DNA of 64,000 bases, taken from Persicobacter psychrovividus. Its GTDB lineage: Bacteria; Bacteroidota; Bacteroidia; Cytophagales; Cyclobacteriaceae. This document shows, piece by piece, positions 9,051-17,901 of the stretch (position 1 is its first letter; every line of letters starts with the position of its first letter). The DNA lies in assembly GCF_036492425.1 (NCBI RefSeq), contig NZ_AP025293.1, positions 744,001-808,000 on the forward strand, written 5' to 3'. A program made the translations under genes and the position numbers. The notes beneath the pieces were generated by a model. That model worked only from the letters and a program-made list of their open reading frames with translations, was not told where the DNA came from and did no database searches.

Positions 9051-10352
9051 ATGAAAAGCAAAAATGAATGGAAAGGCTCAGCGAAAAAGGTGAAAACCAA
9101 TATGCGCTGGGTAATTATCGGCTTAATCGCCCTGGCGACGGTCATTAATTATATTGACAGGTCGGCATTGGCAATGATGTGGCCCGATATTGCTAAAGAC
9201 CTGGATCTCACCAAAGCAGATTATGCTTTGATCCTCAATATTTTCATGGTGGCTTATGCCCTTGGGCAGTCATTTTCTGGGAAGATCTTCGATAAGGTCG
9301 GGACACGCTTCGGCTATGTCATCTCGATCGGTATCTGGTCAATTTCTTCCTTCTGTCACAGTTTCGTAAGAGGAATCTTCGGTTTTGGTTTTTTAAGATC
9401 AACCCTGGGTTTTGGCGAAGCAGGTAACTGGCCTGGTGCCGTAAAAAGTAATGCCGAATGGTTCCCGATCAAGGAGCGTGCTTTTGCACAGGGATTGTTT
9501 AACGCAGGAGCCTCTCTGGGTGCCGTAGTTGCCCCATTGTTGATCGCCTATTTGTGGGCAGCATTTGGCTGGAGAACCACCTTTATGTTTGTCGGTTCTT
9601 TCGGTATGCTGTGGATCCTCCCTTGGATCTTGATCAATAAAGGAAATCCGAAAAATCACCCCTGGGTGAATGAGGCAGAGTGTGAGTACATCAAATCTGG
9701 CCAAAGCGAAGAGGATAACGACGAGAACAGTAAGGCCATGAGCCTGAAAGAGATCCTGAGCCACCGTGCTTGTTGGGCAGTGTTGGCTTCGCGTTTCTTT
9801 TTCGAGCCCATCTGGTGGTTGTTCGTTGGCTGGATGCCCATCTACCTCGCCGATACTTACGGCTTTAATGTCAAAGAAATCGGGATGTTCGCTTGGGTGC
9901 CTTATGTGGGTGCAGCCCTTGGCTCGATCGTCGGAGGATATTACTCAGGCTTACTATTAAAACAAGGAAAAACGGTCAACTACGCTCGGAAAAAGACCAT
10001 CATCATTGGTGGTGCAATTATGTTCCTGGGCTTGGTAGCCACTATATTATTCGCAAAAACACCAGAAGTATTCGTCGCAATTGTCGCCTTTGTATTGTTC
10101 GGCTTTCAGTTTGCTATCGGTAATGTACAGACCATCCCTTCCGATTTGCTTGCTGGAAAATCAGTGGGTTCACTTGCTGGACTCGGTGGCACTGTGGGCG
10201 TTTTGTCAGTCGTACTGATGAACTTCCTCGTGGCGAAAATTTCCAGTGTATCCTATACTCCAGTCTTTATCTTGATTGCGGTATTGGTACCATTGGGTGT
10301 CGGCTCCATCTTCCTTTTAGCGAAGAATTTGAAGCCAGTAGAAAAAAATTAA
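9051..10352 (+). CDS. MFS hexuronate/DEH-type permease (copy 1)
   Basis: Twelve-helix inner-membrane permease of the anion:cation symporter branch of the MFS (ExuT/hexuronate type), about 433 residues. NYIDRSALAMM in helix 1 and FDKVGTRFG in the loop between helices 2 and 3 are the signature segments of that branch. A charged central loop lies near residues 215-230. It most likely imports unsaturated monouronate or DEH made in the periplasm by the lyases. I chose the ATG at 9051; a GTG six bases upstream in the same frame is possible. A close paralogue lies at 55020 in the second alginate locus. It sits between kdgF and the SDR gene, so co-transcription is likely. Confidence 0.9.
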   Translation: MKSKNEWKGSAKKVKTNMRWVIIGLIALATVINYIDRSALAMMWPDIAKDLDLTKADYALILNIFMVAYALGQSFSGKIFDKVGTRFGYVISIGIWSISSFCHSFVRGIFGFGFLRSTLGFGEAGNWPGAVKSNAEWFPIKERAFAQGLFNAGASLGAVVAPLLIAYLWAAFGWRTTFMFVGSFGMLWILPWILINKGNPKNHPWVNEAECEYIKSGQSEEDNDENSKAMSLKEILSHRACWAVLASRFFFEPIWWLFVGWMPIYLADTYGFNVKEIGMFAWVPYVGAALGSIVGGYYSGLLLKQGKTVNYARKKTIIIGGAIMFLGLVATILFAKTPEVFVAIVAFVLFGFQFAIGNVQTIPSDLLAGKSVGSLAGLGGTVGVLSVVLMNFLVAKISSVSYTPVFILIAVLVPLGVGSIFLLAKNLKPVEKN

Positions 10353-10377
10353 CAAAATTACTTAAATAATCACAATT

Positions 10378-11142
10378 ATGAATCTTTCAGGAAAAGTAGC
10401 AATTATTACAGGTGGTGTACGTGACATCGGACGTGAAATCACTTTGGCAATGGCAGAAGCAGGTGCAAAATTGGTAGTGAACTACTATGCAGCTGAAGAC
10501 AAAGCAGAAGAAAATGCTGCTGAGACTGTACGTTTGGCAAAAGAAAAAGGTGCTGAGATCATCACTGTTGCTGGTGACTTGATGAAAACTGAAGACGTTG
10601 AGAACGTTGTTGCTAAATGTGTTGAAACATTCGGTGAGCGTATCGATGTATTGGTGAACGTTGCAGGTGGTATTGTTGGTCGTAAGAAAATCGAAGAGCA
10701 AGACGAGAACTGGTACAACTTGTTGATGGACTTGAACATGAAAACAGTTTGGTCGATGACTAAAGCGGTTCGTCCTCACTTGGGTGAAGGTTCTTCTATC
10801 GTGAACTTTGCTTCTCAGGCTGGTCGTGACGGTGCTGGTGGTGGTGCTTCTTTGTACGGTGCTTCTAAAGCTGCTGTAATGGGCTTCACTCGTGCAATGG
10901 CGAAAGAATTGGGACCTGATGGTATCCGTTGTAACGCATTGTGCCCAGGTATGATCGCAACGAAATTCCACGATGATCACACTCCTGCTCAAGCGCGTGT
11001 AAATGTTGCTGGTGCAACTGCTTTGCGTCGTGAAGGTCGTGCTGATGAGGTTGCTGACTTGGTGGTTTACTTGGCTTCTGACAAGTCTTCATTCCTTTCA
11101 GGTAACAACATCGATATCAACGGTGGTTTGGCATTCTCTTGA
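10378..11142 (+). CDS. SDR-family reductase, probable DEH reductase (DEH to KDG)
   Basis: Short-chain dehydrogenase of 254 residues that, from its place, reduces DEH to 2-keto-3-deoxy-D-gluconate with NAD(P)H. The cofactor loop is TGGVRDIGRE at 11-20, NVAGG lies at 94-98, and the catalytic set is S146 with Y160-GAS-K164. The C-terminal SFLSGNNIDINGG is the usual SDR end. Codon use is extremely biased, as in kdgK copy 2, eda and PL6 copy 2, which suggests high expression on alginate. It follows the permease after 25 bases and is closed by a strong terminator. Substrate is inferred from context; gluconate or 3-oxoacyl reductases share the fold. Confidence 0.87.
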   Translation: MNLSGKVAIITGGVRDIGREITLAMAEAGAKLVVNYYAAEDKAEENAAETVRLAKEKGAEIITVAGDLMKTEDVENVVAKCVETFGERIDVLVNVAGGIVGRKKIEEQDENWYNLLMDLNMKTVWSMTKAVRPHLGEGSSIVNFASQAGRDGAGGGASLYGASKAAVMGFTRAMAKELGPDGIRCNALCPGMIATKFHDDHTPAQARVNVAGATALRREGRADEVADLVVYLASDKSSFLSGNNIDINGGLAFS

Positions 11143-11157
11143 TGCAATAAAATAAAT

Positions 11158-11189
11158 AACAAGGCCCGCTTTTTCGAGCAGGCCTTGTT
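11158..11189 (+). terminator. Terminator of the kdgF-MFS-SDR unit
   Basis: Arms AACAAGGCC and GGCCTTGTT pair perfectly around a GCT/GAGC loop, 16 bases after the SDR stop. The symmetrical A and T flanks would let it work on both strands. Confidence 0.8.
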
Positions 11190-11313
11190 CCTCCTTTACC
11201 ATAAGCCTGGTCGCCATGGCCATGTCCAACGGTAAGGTTTAATATATCTGATGCAAACCTCCAGGATGCGCTGATGCGCCGCGGATGTCTGCAAAAATAA
11301 GTTTGTGTGAACG

Positions 11314-12312
11314 ATGAGTAAAGTTGTTAGTTTCGGTGAGATGCTGATGTGTTTGGCATCACCAGGATCGGTAAGGTTGAGACAGTCTAAAAGTTTAGAC
11401 ATTGATTTTGGCGGCGCGGAAGCCAATGTAGCCGTTTCTTTGGCGCAATTTGGCGAAGATGTTTCTTTTGTTACTCGCCTTCCTAAAAACGACATGGCAG
11501 AGCTGGCAATAATGTCGCTCAAAAGCTTTGGCGTGAATACGCACAATGTCCACTGGGGCGGAAACCGACTGGGACTTTACTATTTTGAAAATGGGGCGGT
11601 TTATCGTGGCAGTAAGGTGATCTACGACCGTGACCACTCCTCAATGTCAACCATCGAAACAAACAGCATTAACTGGGACGAAGTCTTTGAGGATGCTGAA
11701 TGGTTTCACTGGACAGGCATTACACCTGCATTATCGGCTTCGGCTTTTAATGTAACCAAAGAAGCCCTGAAAGCGGCAAAAGCCAAGGGCGTAACCATTT
11801 CTGGTGATTACAACTACCGCAAAAACCTCTGGAACTGGGGTGTGGAAGCGGAAGAAGTTATGCCAGAATTGATGAATTATTGCGACATCATGTCGGGGAT
11901 CCACCCCAATGTTGATGTGGTTAAAGAAAAAGTATCTGATGAGCTCTATGCAGAAGCAGGGCAGCAGATGATGGATAAATATCCAAACTGTAAGTTGGTG
12001 GTTTTTACCGCACGAGGAAGTGTATCGGCAAGCCACAATACGTGGGCGGGTATTCTCTATGATGGCGAGCGCGTTTATCGCAGCTGTACTTACAACCTGA
12101 CACACATTGTCGATCGTGTAGGGGGCGGAGACTCCTTTATGGCGGCATTGATTTATGCATTAAGAAATTACGAAACCAAGCAGGAGGCCGTGGATTTTGC
12201 TGCGGCAGCTTCTACATTGAAGCACTTTGTGGTTGGCGATCAAAATATATGTTCTGTTGAGGAGGTTGAAGCACTTATGGGTGGCGACCGCAACGGACTA
12301 ATCAGTAGATAA
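11314..12312 (+). CDS. PfkB-family sugar kinase, KDG kinase paralogue 1
   Basis: Ribokinase/PfkB-type kinase of 332 residues, probably phosphorylating 2-keto-3-deoxygluconate to KDPG. The N-terminal FGEMLMCLASPG and GGAEANVAVSLAQFG are substrate-site segments of the family. The C-terminal VDRVGGGDSF holds the catalytic Asp (D273) in a variant of the usual DTxGAGD motif. The next gene encodes a clear paralogue with the same variant motif. This copy has much weaker codon bias than its neighbour, so it may be expressed less or have diverged. It lacks a short insertion present in copy 2 near residues 210-230. The two may differ in substrate (for example KDG against a related keto-deoxy acid); nothing in the sequence settles that. 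Confidence 0.8.
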   Translation: MSKVVSFGEMLMCLASPGSVRLRQSKSLDIDFGGAEANVAVSLAQFGEDVSFVTRLPKNDMAELAIMSLKSFGVNTHNVHWGGNRLGLYYFENGAVYRGSKVIYDRDHSSMSTIETNSINWDEVFEDAEWFHWTGITPALSASAFNVTKEALKAAKAKGVTISGDYNYRKNLWNWGVEAEEVMPELMNYCDIMSGIHPNVDVVKEKVSDELYAEAGQQMMDKYPNCKLVVFTARGSVSASHNTWAGILYDGERVYRSCTYNLTHIVDRVGGGDSFMAALIYALRNYETKQEAVDFAAAASTLKHFVVGDQNICSVEEVEALMGGDRNGLISR

Positions 12313-12338
12313 TTCAACTAATTAATAATAATAGACAG

Positions 12339-13376
12339 ATGGCAAAGGTAGTTACTTTTGGAGAGATCATGTTGCGTTTGGCAACACCTGGTTACTTGCG
12401 TTTTCACCAAGCAAATGAGTTCGAAGCAACTTACGGTGGTGGTGAGTCAAACGTAGCCGTTTCATTGGCAAATTACGGTATGGATGCAGAGTTTGTAACT
12501 CGTCTTCCAAAAAATGATATCGGTGATGCTGCGATCAAAAAATTGCGTTCTTACAACGTGGAGACTAAAAACATCGCTTTGGGCGGTGACCGCGTAGGGA
12601 TCTACTTCCTGGAAACAGGTGCTGTAGCTCGTGGTTCTAAAGTCGTTTATGACCGTGCCAACTCTGCTATTGCTGAGATCACACCAGGCATGATCAACTG
12701 GAAAGAAGTTTTCGCTGATGCTACTTGGTTCCACTGGACAGGTATCACGCCAGCGTTGTCGCAAGGTGCTGCAGATGCTTTGAAAGAAGCTTTGGAAGTT
12801 GCTCAGGAAATGGGAATTACTGTTTCTTGTGATTTGAACTACCGCGCTAAATTGTGGAAATACGGAAAAGCTTGTCATGAAGTAATGCCAGCATTGGTTG
12901 CTCTGACAGACGTTGTTTTGGGTAACGAAGAAGATGCTGAAATGGCATTGCACATTTCTCCTGACGGTGTGGACGTAACAGGTGGTCATGTAGATGGCGA
13001 AGCTTACTTGTCTGTATCTAAAAAGATCATGGCTAAGTTCCCAAAAGTGAAGAAAGTAATCACTACACTTCGTGGTTCTATCAACGCCAACCACAACACT
13101 TGGGAAGGTGTATTGTATGACGGCAAAACGTTGTTCAAATCTGCTCGCAAATACGATATCACGCACATCGTTGACCGTGTAGGTGGTGGAGATTCTTTCA
13201 TGGGTGGATTGATCTACGGATTGAACACTTACACGGAAGATGATCAAAAAGCTTTGGACTTCGCCGTAGCTGCTTCATGTTTGAAACACACGATCAAAGG
13301 TGATTTCAACTTGGTAACGGTTGACGAAGTAGAGAAATTGATGGGTGGTGACGCTTCAGGTCGCGTAGCTCGATAA
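12339..13376 (+). CDS. kdgK: 2-keto-3-deoxygluconate kinase (paralogue 2)
   Basis: PfkB-family KDG kinase of 345 residues giving KDPG for the aldolase encoded two positions downstream. FGEIMLRLATPGYLRF and YGGGESNVAVSLANYG form the sugar-binding part. VDRVGGGDSF carries the catalytic D285. Codon use is highly biased toward the set seen in the SDR, eda and PL6 copy 2 genes, so I take this as the main KDG kinase of the pathway. It starts 26 bases after copy 1, so the two are presumably co-transcribed. A repeat element separates it from eda. Confidence 0.88.
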   Translation: MAKVVTFGEIMLRLATPGYLRFHQANEFEATYGGGESNVAVSLANYGMDAEFVTRLPKNDIGDAAIKKLRSYNVETKNIALGGDRVGIYFLETGAVARGSKVVYDRANSAIAEITPGMINWKEVFADATWFHWTGITPALSQGAADALKEALEVAQEMGITVSCDLNYRAKLWKYGKACHEVMPALVALTDVVLGNEEDAEMALHISPDGVDVTGGHVDGEAYLSVSKKIMAKFPKVKKVITTLRGSINANHNTWEGVLYDGKTLFKSARKYDITHIVDRVGGGDSFMGGLIYGLNTYTEDDQKALDFAVAASCLKHTIKGDFNLVTVDEVEKLMGGDASGRVAR

Positions 13377-13397
13377 GATTTCTTTGTTTTGATGAGT

Positions 13398-13597
13398 ACC
13401 CACAGATTACACAGATGCTCACAGATTTTTTTAGGGAGTTGATGAAATCACAGGTACTGATTAGGACATATTAGAGGTTGATGTAAAAATAGCATTGACC
13501 TCTTTTAAACAAATTCATTAATAAAAGAGCCCCTGACAGTTTATCAGATCTTTGGAGGAACACATCAAATCTGTGGAAATCTGTGTAATCTGTGGGT
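13398..13597. repeat. Inverted-repeat element between kdgK and eda
   Basis: Two 31-base arms (13398-13428 and 13567-13597) are inverted copies of each other with three mismatches and carry the word CACAGATTACACAGAT. They enclose about 138 bases with no gene. A third, single copy of the arm (28 of 31 bases) lies at 24821-24851 inside the cusC-like gene. This is a dispersed palindromic or miniature element, not a coding region. Confidence 0.75.
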
Positions 13598-13636
13598 TAA
13601 TTCTTAACTGACAGGAGGACAAAATATATTCCAGTA

Positions 13637-14308
13637 ATGGCAAAATTCACAAGAATTGAAGTCGCTCAAAAGATGAAAGAAACAGGGATGATTCCTGTAT
13701 TCTTCCACAAAGACTTGGACGTTTGTAAGCAAGTATTGAAAGCTACTTACGATGGTGGAGCACGTGTATTTGAATTCGTAAACCGTGGCGATTTCGCCCA
13801 CGAGGTTTTTGGCGAATTGATCAAATGGGCAGCTACTGAAACCCCAGAGATGATCTTGGGTATCGGTTCTGTCGTTGATGCTCCAACGACTGCATTGTAC
13901 ATCCAATTGGGTGCAAACTTCGTGGTTTCTCCAATCATGAACCCAGAGATGGCCAAAGTATGTAACCGCCGCAAGATCGCCTGGTCTCCAGGTTGTGGTT
14001 CTTTGTCTGAGATTTCTCAGGCGGAAGAATTGGGTTGCGAGGTAGTGAAAATCTTCCCTGGTCAGCAAGTAGGTGGCCCTGATTTCGTGAAAGCGGTAAA
14101 AGGTCCTTTCCCATGGTCATCGATCATGCCAACAGGTGGTGTGAAGCCTGAGCGTGAGAACTTGACAGAGTGGTTCAATGCAGGAGTTCACTGTGTAGGA
14201 ATGGGATCGCAATTGATGATCAAAGATGCTGATGGCAACTTTGATTTGGAGGCGATCAAGAATAAAACTAAAGAAGCTTTGACGATTATCGCTGAGCTTC
14301 GCGGTTAA
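13637..14308 (+). CDS. eda: KDPG (2-keto-3-deoxy-6-phosphogluconate) aldolase
   Basis: Class I aldolase of 223 residues that splits KDPG into pyruvate and glyceraldehyde-3-phosphate, the last step of alginate monomer breakdown. The Schiff-base lysine is K138 in EVVKIFPGQQVGG and the catalytic glutamate is E46 in ARVFEFVNRGD, both at the positions expected for Eda. MPTGGV binds phosphate. It has no signal peptide and is cytoplasmic. Codon bias is strong. An AGGAGG lies about 20 bases upstream of the ATG, too far for a normal Shine-Dalgarno, so it is probably not functional. A terminator follows the gene. Confidence 0.94.
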   Translation: MAKFTRIEVAQKMKETGMIPVFFHKDLDVCKQVLKATYDGGARVFEFVNRGDFAHEVFGELIKWAATETPEMILGIGSVVDAPTTALYIQLGANFVVSPIMNPEMAKVCNRRKIAWSPGCGSLSEISQAEELGCEVVKIFPGQQVGGPDFVKAVKGPFPWSSIMPTGGVKPERENLTEWFNAGVHCVGMGSQLMIKDADGNFDLEAIKNKTKEALTIIAELRG

Positions 14309-14326
14309 GTTAATCAATTATTTGAG

Positions 14327-14359
14327 GCCTGAGCACTTTTTGTGCTTGGGCTTTGTTTT
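14327..14359 (+). terminator. Terminator of eda
   Basis: GCCTGAGCA and TGCTTGGGC form a nine-pair stem with two wobble pairs, followed by TTTGTTTT. It starts 18 bases after the eda stop codon. Confidence 0.7.
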
Positions 14360-14530
14360 GTGTCAGCAGTACGTGTTTTGCTAATTGGTTACTTTCTGAC
14401 ACTAAAGTATCTTAGGGATTTTTTCTTGGGAGAAATCCAGCCCTTCATCCCCTGTACCAATATCGTGGATCAATCAAGGTGGCCAGCCATCTTTTTTGCC
14501 CAATTTTTAACAATATTTACTTTAGATTTC

Positions 14531-16813
14531 ATGAAAAGCTTTTTCTCAAAGTTATCCATGACCCTTTTTCTTGCCGCAGCCTTGGGGACTGTGCAGGCGA
14601 AAAATGTGGTTGTCAAGGATATGAATGCGTTGAAAGACGCCACCAAATCTGCCGTAGCAGGTGATACCATCTCGTTGGCCTCTGGCCGATGGACCGATGC
14701 CAAAATTAAGCTTGATCTTCAGGGTACGCCAAAAGCGGGTATCGTTGTTCAGGCGGAAGAATCAGGAAAAACCATTTTGGTAGGCAACTCTTCTTTGGAG
14801 ATGGCTGGAGAATACTTCACCGTAAAAGGTTTGGTATTTACTGATGGTTATGCACAAGGCCGTGTGGCGGTTCGTTTCAAAATCGGAAACAAAGTAGCCA
14901 AACACGTTCGCATGAGCGAGGTCGTGATCGACCACTACAACCCTGCTGACCGTTTCGAAAAAACTTCTTGGGTAGAACTTTACGGACAACACAACGAAAT
15001 CGATCACTGTTACTTCGGTGGTAAATTGAATGCCGGTGTATTGATGGCCGTAAAATTGAACAACGCAGAATCGCGTGAAAACTACCACCATATTCACAAC
15101 AACGTATTTGGTTCCCGTCCAAAATTGGGATCAAACGGTGGTGAGACTTTGCGTGTAGGTACTTCTACTTACTGTACCAAAACTTCAGGTACACAAATTG
15201 AAAACAACATCTTCGATCACTGTTCTGGTGAGGTAGAGGTTGTTTCGATCAAATCTTCTGACAACGTAATCAAAGGAAACCTTTTCCGTGGTTGTGAAGG
15301 TGTAATGACGATGCGTCATGGTGACCGCAACCAAGTGTTGGGTAACTATTTCATTGGTTTGGGTGAGTCTAACAACAGCGGTGGATTGCGTATCATCAAC
15401 GGTAATCACTTGATCAAAGGCAACTACTTCCAAAATTTGGGTGGTCGTCGTTTCTTCGGCCCATTGGCGGTAATGAATGGGGTACCTAACTCATTGGCGA
15501 ACCGTTACATCCGTGCTCACGATGTGAAAATCGAAGATAACCACGTATTCAATTGCCCTCACGTAGAATTGTGTGTTGGATCTGACCGCGAGCGTACACA
15601 AACGCCTGATCATATCCTTTTCAAAAACAACACTTTCTATAACCCTAACGAAGGAGATATCTTCACTAAATTGGATGATATTTCTGGCTTCACTTTCAAA
15701 GGAAACAAGTACGTGAATAACGGTTTCAAAGTGAAGGAAAAAGGCATGAAAGCCATTCCTGCTGATACTTACCACAAAACTAAAGAAGGTTTGTGGGCAA
15801 GCAAAAACTTTACGCCTGAGTTGCCTGTAAAAGACAACGAAGCGGGACCACAATGGTACACACCAATCTCTGACGCCATTGTTTTGACGGACAAGCACGT
15901 AAAAGTAGCTTCTTTTGATGAATTGACTTCAGCGATCAAAAATGCCGAAGACGGTGAAACCATCGAGATCACGGCTCCTGAAATTCACTTTGCTGATGGT
16001 ATCCACTTGACGCACTTCGTAAACATCGTTTACAAAGGTGAAGGTCACTCAATGTTCCGTTATTTGGCGAATGCCAACCAAAAGCCATTCTTCACCATCG
16101 AGAACGGTGGTAGCCTTAAAGTTTCAGGCATTACCTTCAACGGTCGTTCAGATACAGGTATCGTAAAAGCGGGGATCAGTACGTCTACTTCTCCAATGAT
16201 CAAACACTACTCATTGGATGTAACAGACTGTACATTCCAAAACTTCGACGGTTCCGACTTCTGTGCATTCCGCGCTTACACTTCTACTTTCGCTGATGAA
16301 ATTACTTTCAAAAACTGTTTGTTCACTAACATCTCAGGTGTGGCGTTGAACATCAACGGTCAAACAGAGAAAAAAGGACGTTACAGCGCTGAAGAAGTAA
16401 CCATCGAGAACTGTACTTTCGATAAAGTAATGACTGGTGCGATGGAAATTACACGTATGGGTAATGACGAATCAACGACTGGCCCTTCAGTGAAATTGAA
16501 AAACTGTGACTTCATCGAAACAGGTAATAAAGAGCTGGGTTCTGCCGTATTGTTGTGGGGTGTTCAGCAGTTGGATATCGACGGACTGTTCTTCTACAAC
16601 TCTGGTGCTTCAGGACGTACAATCCGCTTCGAAGATCCATTGTGGGCAGTTTCTAAAATCGACAATATCTTATCGATCAACGCTGGACGTATCGAATCTT
16701 ACTACAAACGTAAGGGCGAGCACGTTTACGAAGTGAACAAGAAAATGAACCGTGAGGAAGCGATGAAGTTGAAAACCAACAACGAATTCGGTGGTTCTTT
16801 CGGAACAAAATAA
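14531..16813 (+). CDS. PL6 family alginate lyase (copy 2)
   Basis: Secreted PL6 alginate lyase of 760 residues, a close paralogue of the gene at 252. I chose the ATG at 14531 because it gives the same signal peptide as copy 1 (MKSFFSKLSM, ending GTVQA). The frame stays open 63 codons further upstream, but that part overlaps the eda terminator and does not look like protein. K241 and R262 are the catalytic pair, and the two-beta-helix layout is the same. Codon use is much more biased than in copy 1. The block 15791-15898 differs from copy 1 at only two of 108 bases, far less than the rest, and the 3' flank is also shared. A half-site TTGGTTAC at 14385 is too weak to call an operator. Confidence 0.93.
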   Translation: MKSFFSKLSMTLFLAAALGTVQAKNVVVKDMNALKDATKSAVAGDTISLASGRWTDAKIKLDLQGTPKAGIVVQAEESGKTILVGNSSLEMAGEYFTVKGLVFTDGYAQGRVAVRFKIGNKVAKHVRMSEVVIDHYNPADRFEKTSWVELYGQHNEIDHCYFGGKLNAGVLMAVKLNNAESRENYHHIHNNVFGSRPKLGSNGGETLRVGTSTYCTKTSGTQIENNIFDHCSGEVEVVSIKSSDNVIKGNLFRGCEGVMTMRHGDRNQVLGNYFIGLGESNNSGGLRIINGNHLIKGNYFQNLGGRRFFGPLAVMNGVPNSLANRYIRAHDVKIEDNHVFNCPHVELCVGSDRERTQTPDHILFKNNTFYNPNEGDIFTKLDDISGFTFKGNKYVNNGFKVKEKGMKAIPADTYHKTKEGLWASKNFTPELPVKDNEAGPQWYTPISDAIVLTDKHVKVASFDELTSAIKNAEDGETIEITAPEIHFADGIHLTHFVNIVYKGEGHSMFRYLANANQKPFFTIENGGSLKVSGITFNGRSDTGIVKAGISTSTSPMIKHYSLDVTDCTFQNFDGSDFCAFRAYTSTFADEITFKNCLFTNISGVALNINGQTEKKGRYSAEEVTIENCTFDKVMTGAMEITRMGNDESTTGPSVKLKNCDFIETGNKELGSAVLLWGVQQLDIDGLFFYNSGASGRTIRFEDPLWAVSKIDNILSINAGRIESYYKRKGEHVYEVNKKMNREEAMKLKTNNEFGGSFGTK

Positions 16814-16983
16814 AATATTCCGCTGTCCCATTTGCCAAATATGAGTCAGCTCAGGAGGAAAAAGATTGCGCCATGCATTGCGGTGCAGGTGCTCTTTTCC
16901 AGTCCTGTTAAATTACTGTTGGATGAATTGATCATAGCATGGGTCCCTTAAAAAATACAATGGCCACCCGCACAGGGGGTTAT

Positions 16984-17049
16984 TAAAATGTCTTTCCTTA
17001 ATGCTATGTATCTTGGCCCTTCCTGATTTTTTCAGCGAAGGGCTTTTTC
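16984..17049 (+). terminator. Conserved 3' element and terminator of PL6 copy 2
   Basis: The terminator stem is GCCCTTC/GAAGGGC at 17016-17043, followed by TTTTT. The preceding 32 bases are identical to those after PL6 copy 1 (2709-2740), while the 150 bases before them have drifted. A hairpin with unrelated arms precedes the element in each copy (CCTAT/ATAGG at copy 1, CCC/GGG at copy 2). No gene lies between 16814 and 17116. Confidence 0.75.
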
Positions 17050-17116
17050 TTTTCCTATCGTTTGTCAGGGGAAAATTGATTATTTTACAGGCAACCAACA
17101 GAAAAGGAGTTCTACA

Positions 17117-17692
17117 ATGAGCAAGGAAACGCTTTCGATACAGATAAAAAACATGGTTTGTCCGCGGTGCATTATGGCGGTCTCGGATTTACTGCAACAA
17201 CTTCAAATCAATTATCAGGAGGTTGGGCTGGGGACGGTGCTACTTGCTGATCAACTTTCAGCATCACAAACCGAGGCGTTGGCTTCAGGGCTGAAGGATT
17301 TGGGCTTTGAGTTACTTTCTTCGCGAAATGCAAAACTGATTGCACAGCTCAAACAGCTGATTATCGAAAAAATACACCATCAGGAAGAAGAAATGACCGC
17401 AAACTGGTCAGACTTTCTCTCTGCCAAACTCGGGCATACTTATTCAGTACTGACGAAGTTGTTTTCTGCAACAGAGGGCATCACGATTGAAAAATATATT
17501 CTCAAACAAAAGATCGAGATGGTCAAGGAATACCTCATTTACGATGAGCGGTCGTTATCGGAAATTGCCCATCAGTTAAATTACAGCTCGGTCGCTTACC
17601 TTTCGGCACAATTCAAAAAGGAAACAGGCATGACGCCCACACAATTCAAACAACTCGATCGGCCAAAACGCAGCGGCATCGATGAATTATGA
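17117..17692 (+). CDS. HMA-AraC fusion, probable metal-responsive regulator
   Basis: A 191-residue protein joining a heavy-metal-associated (HMA) domain to an AraC-type DNA-binding domain. The HMA part covers about residues 4-68 and has the CxxC metal site C15-P-R-C18 in the usual position after beta 1. The AraC two-helix-turn-helix part covers about 88-183; SLSEIAHQLNYSSVAYLSAQ is the standard second HTH. There is no signal peptide, so it is cytoplasmic. Its position before the SCO/YHYH operon and near copA and cusCBA suggests it senses Cu(I) and controls those genes. Bacteroidota carry such fusions, but a studied member is not known to me. The metal and target operators are inferred. Confidence 0.82.
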   Translation: MSKETLSIQIKNMVCPRCIMAVSDLLQQLQINYQEVGLGTVLLADQLSASQTEALASGLKDLGFELLSSRNAKLIAQLKQLIIEKIHHQEEEMTANWSDFLSAKLGHTYSVLTKLFSATEGITIEKYILKQKIEMVKEYLIYDERSLSEIAHQLNYSSVAYLSAQFKKETGMTPTQFKQLDRPKRSGIDEL

Positions 17693-17901
17693 GGCAATCG
17701 CTATTTTTTTATCCACCTTATTGTTTTTTTATTTCAGGCGGATAAGGGTTTGGCATTTAGTAAGCTAAGCTGGGGTGGGCGCCGTGTTCCGTGAAAAATC
17801 CGCCATATCCTACATCAATAGTAGGGATATTTTTAGTGAGGCATTAAACTTTTTTGGCGCAACTGCATCCAATCATAGTGTATGAACCTAACTAATATCC
17901 T

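Noticed and set aside
14385-14392. TTGGTTAC upstream of PL6 copy 2 as a GntR-type operator
   Set aside because: It is only a half-site with no second arm and no third ACCAA.
14342-14530. 63-codon upstream extension of PL6 copy 2
   Set aside because: It overlaps the eda terminator, and the ATG at 14531 gives the same signal peptide as copy 1.
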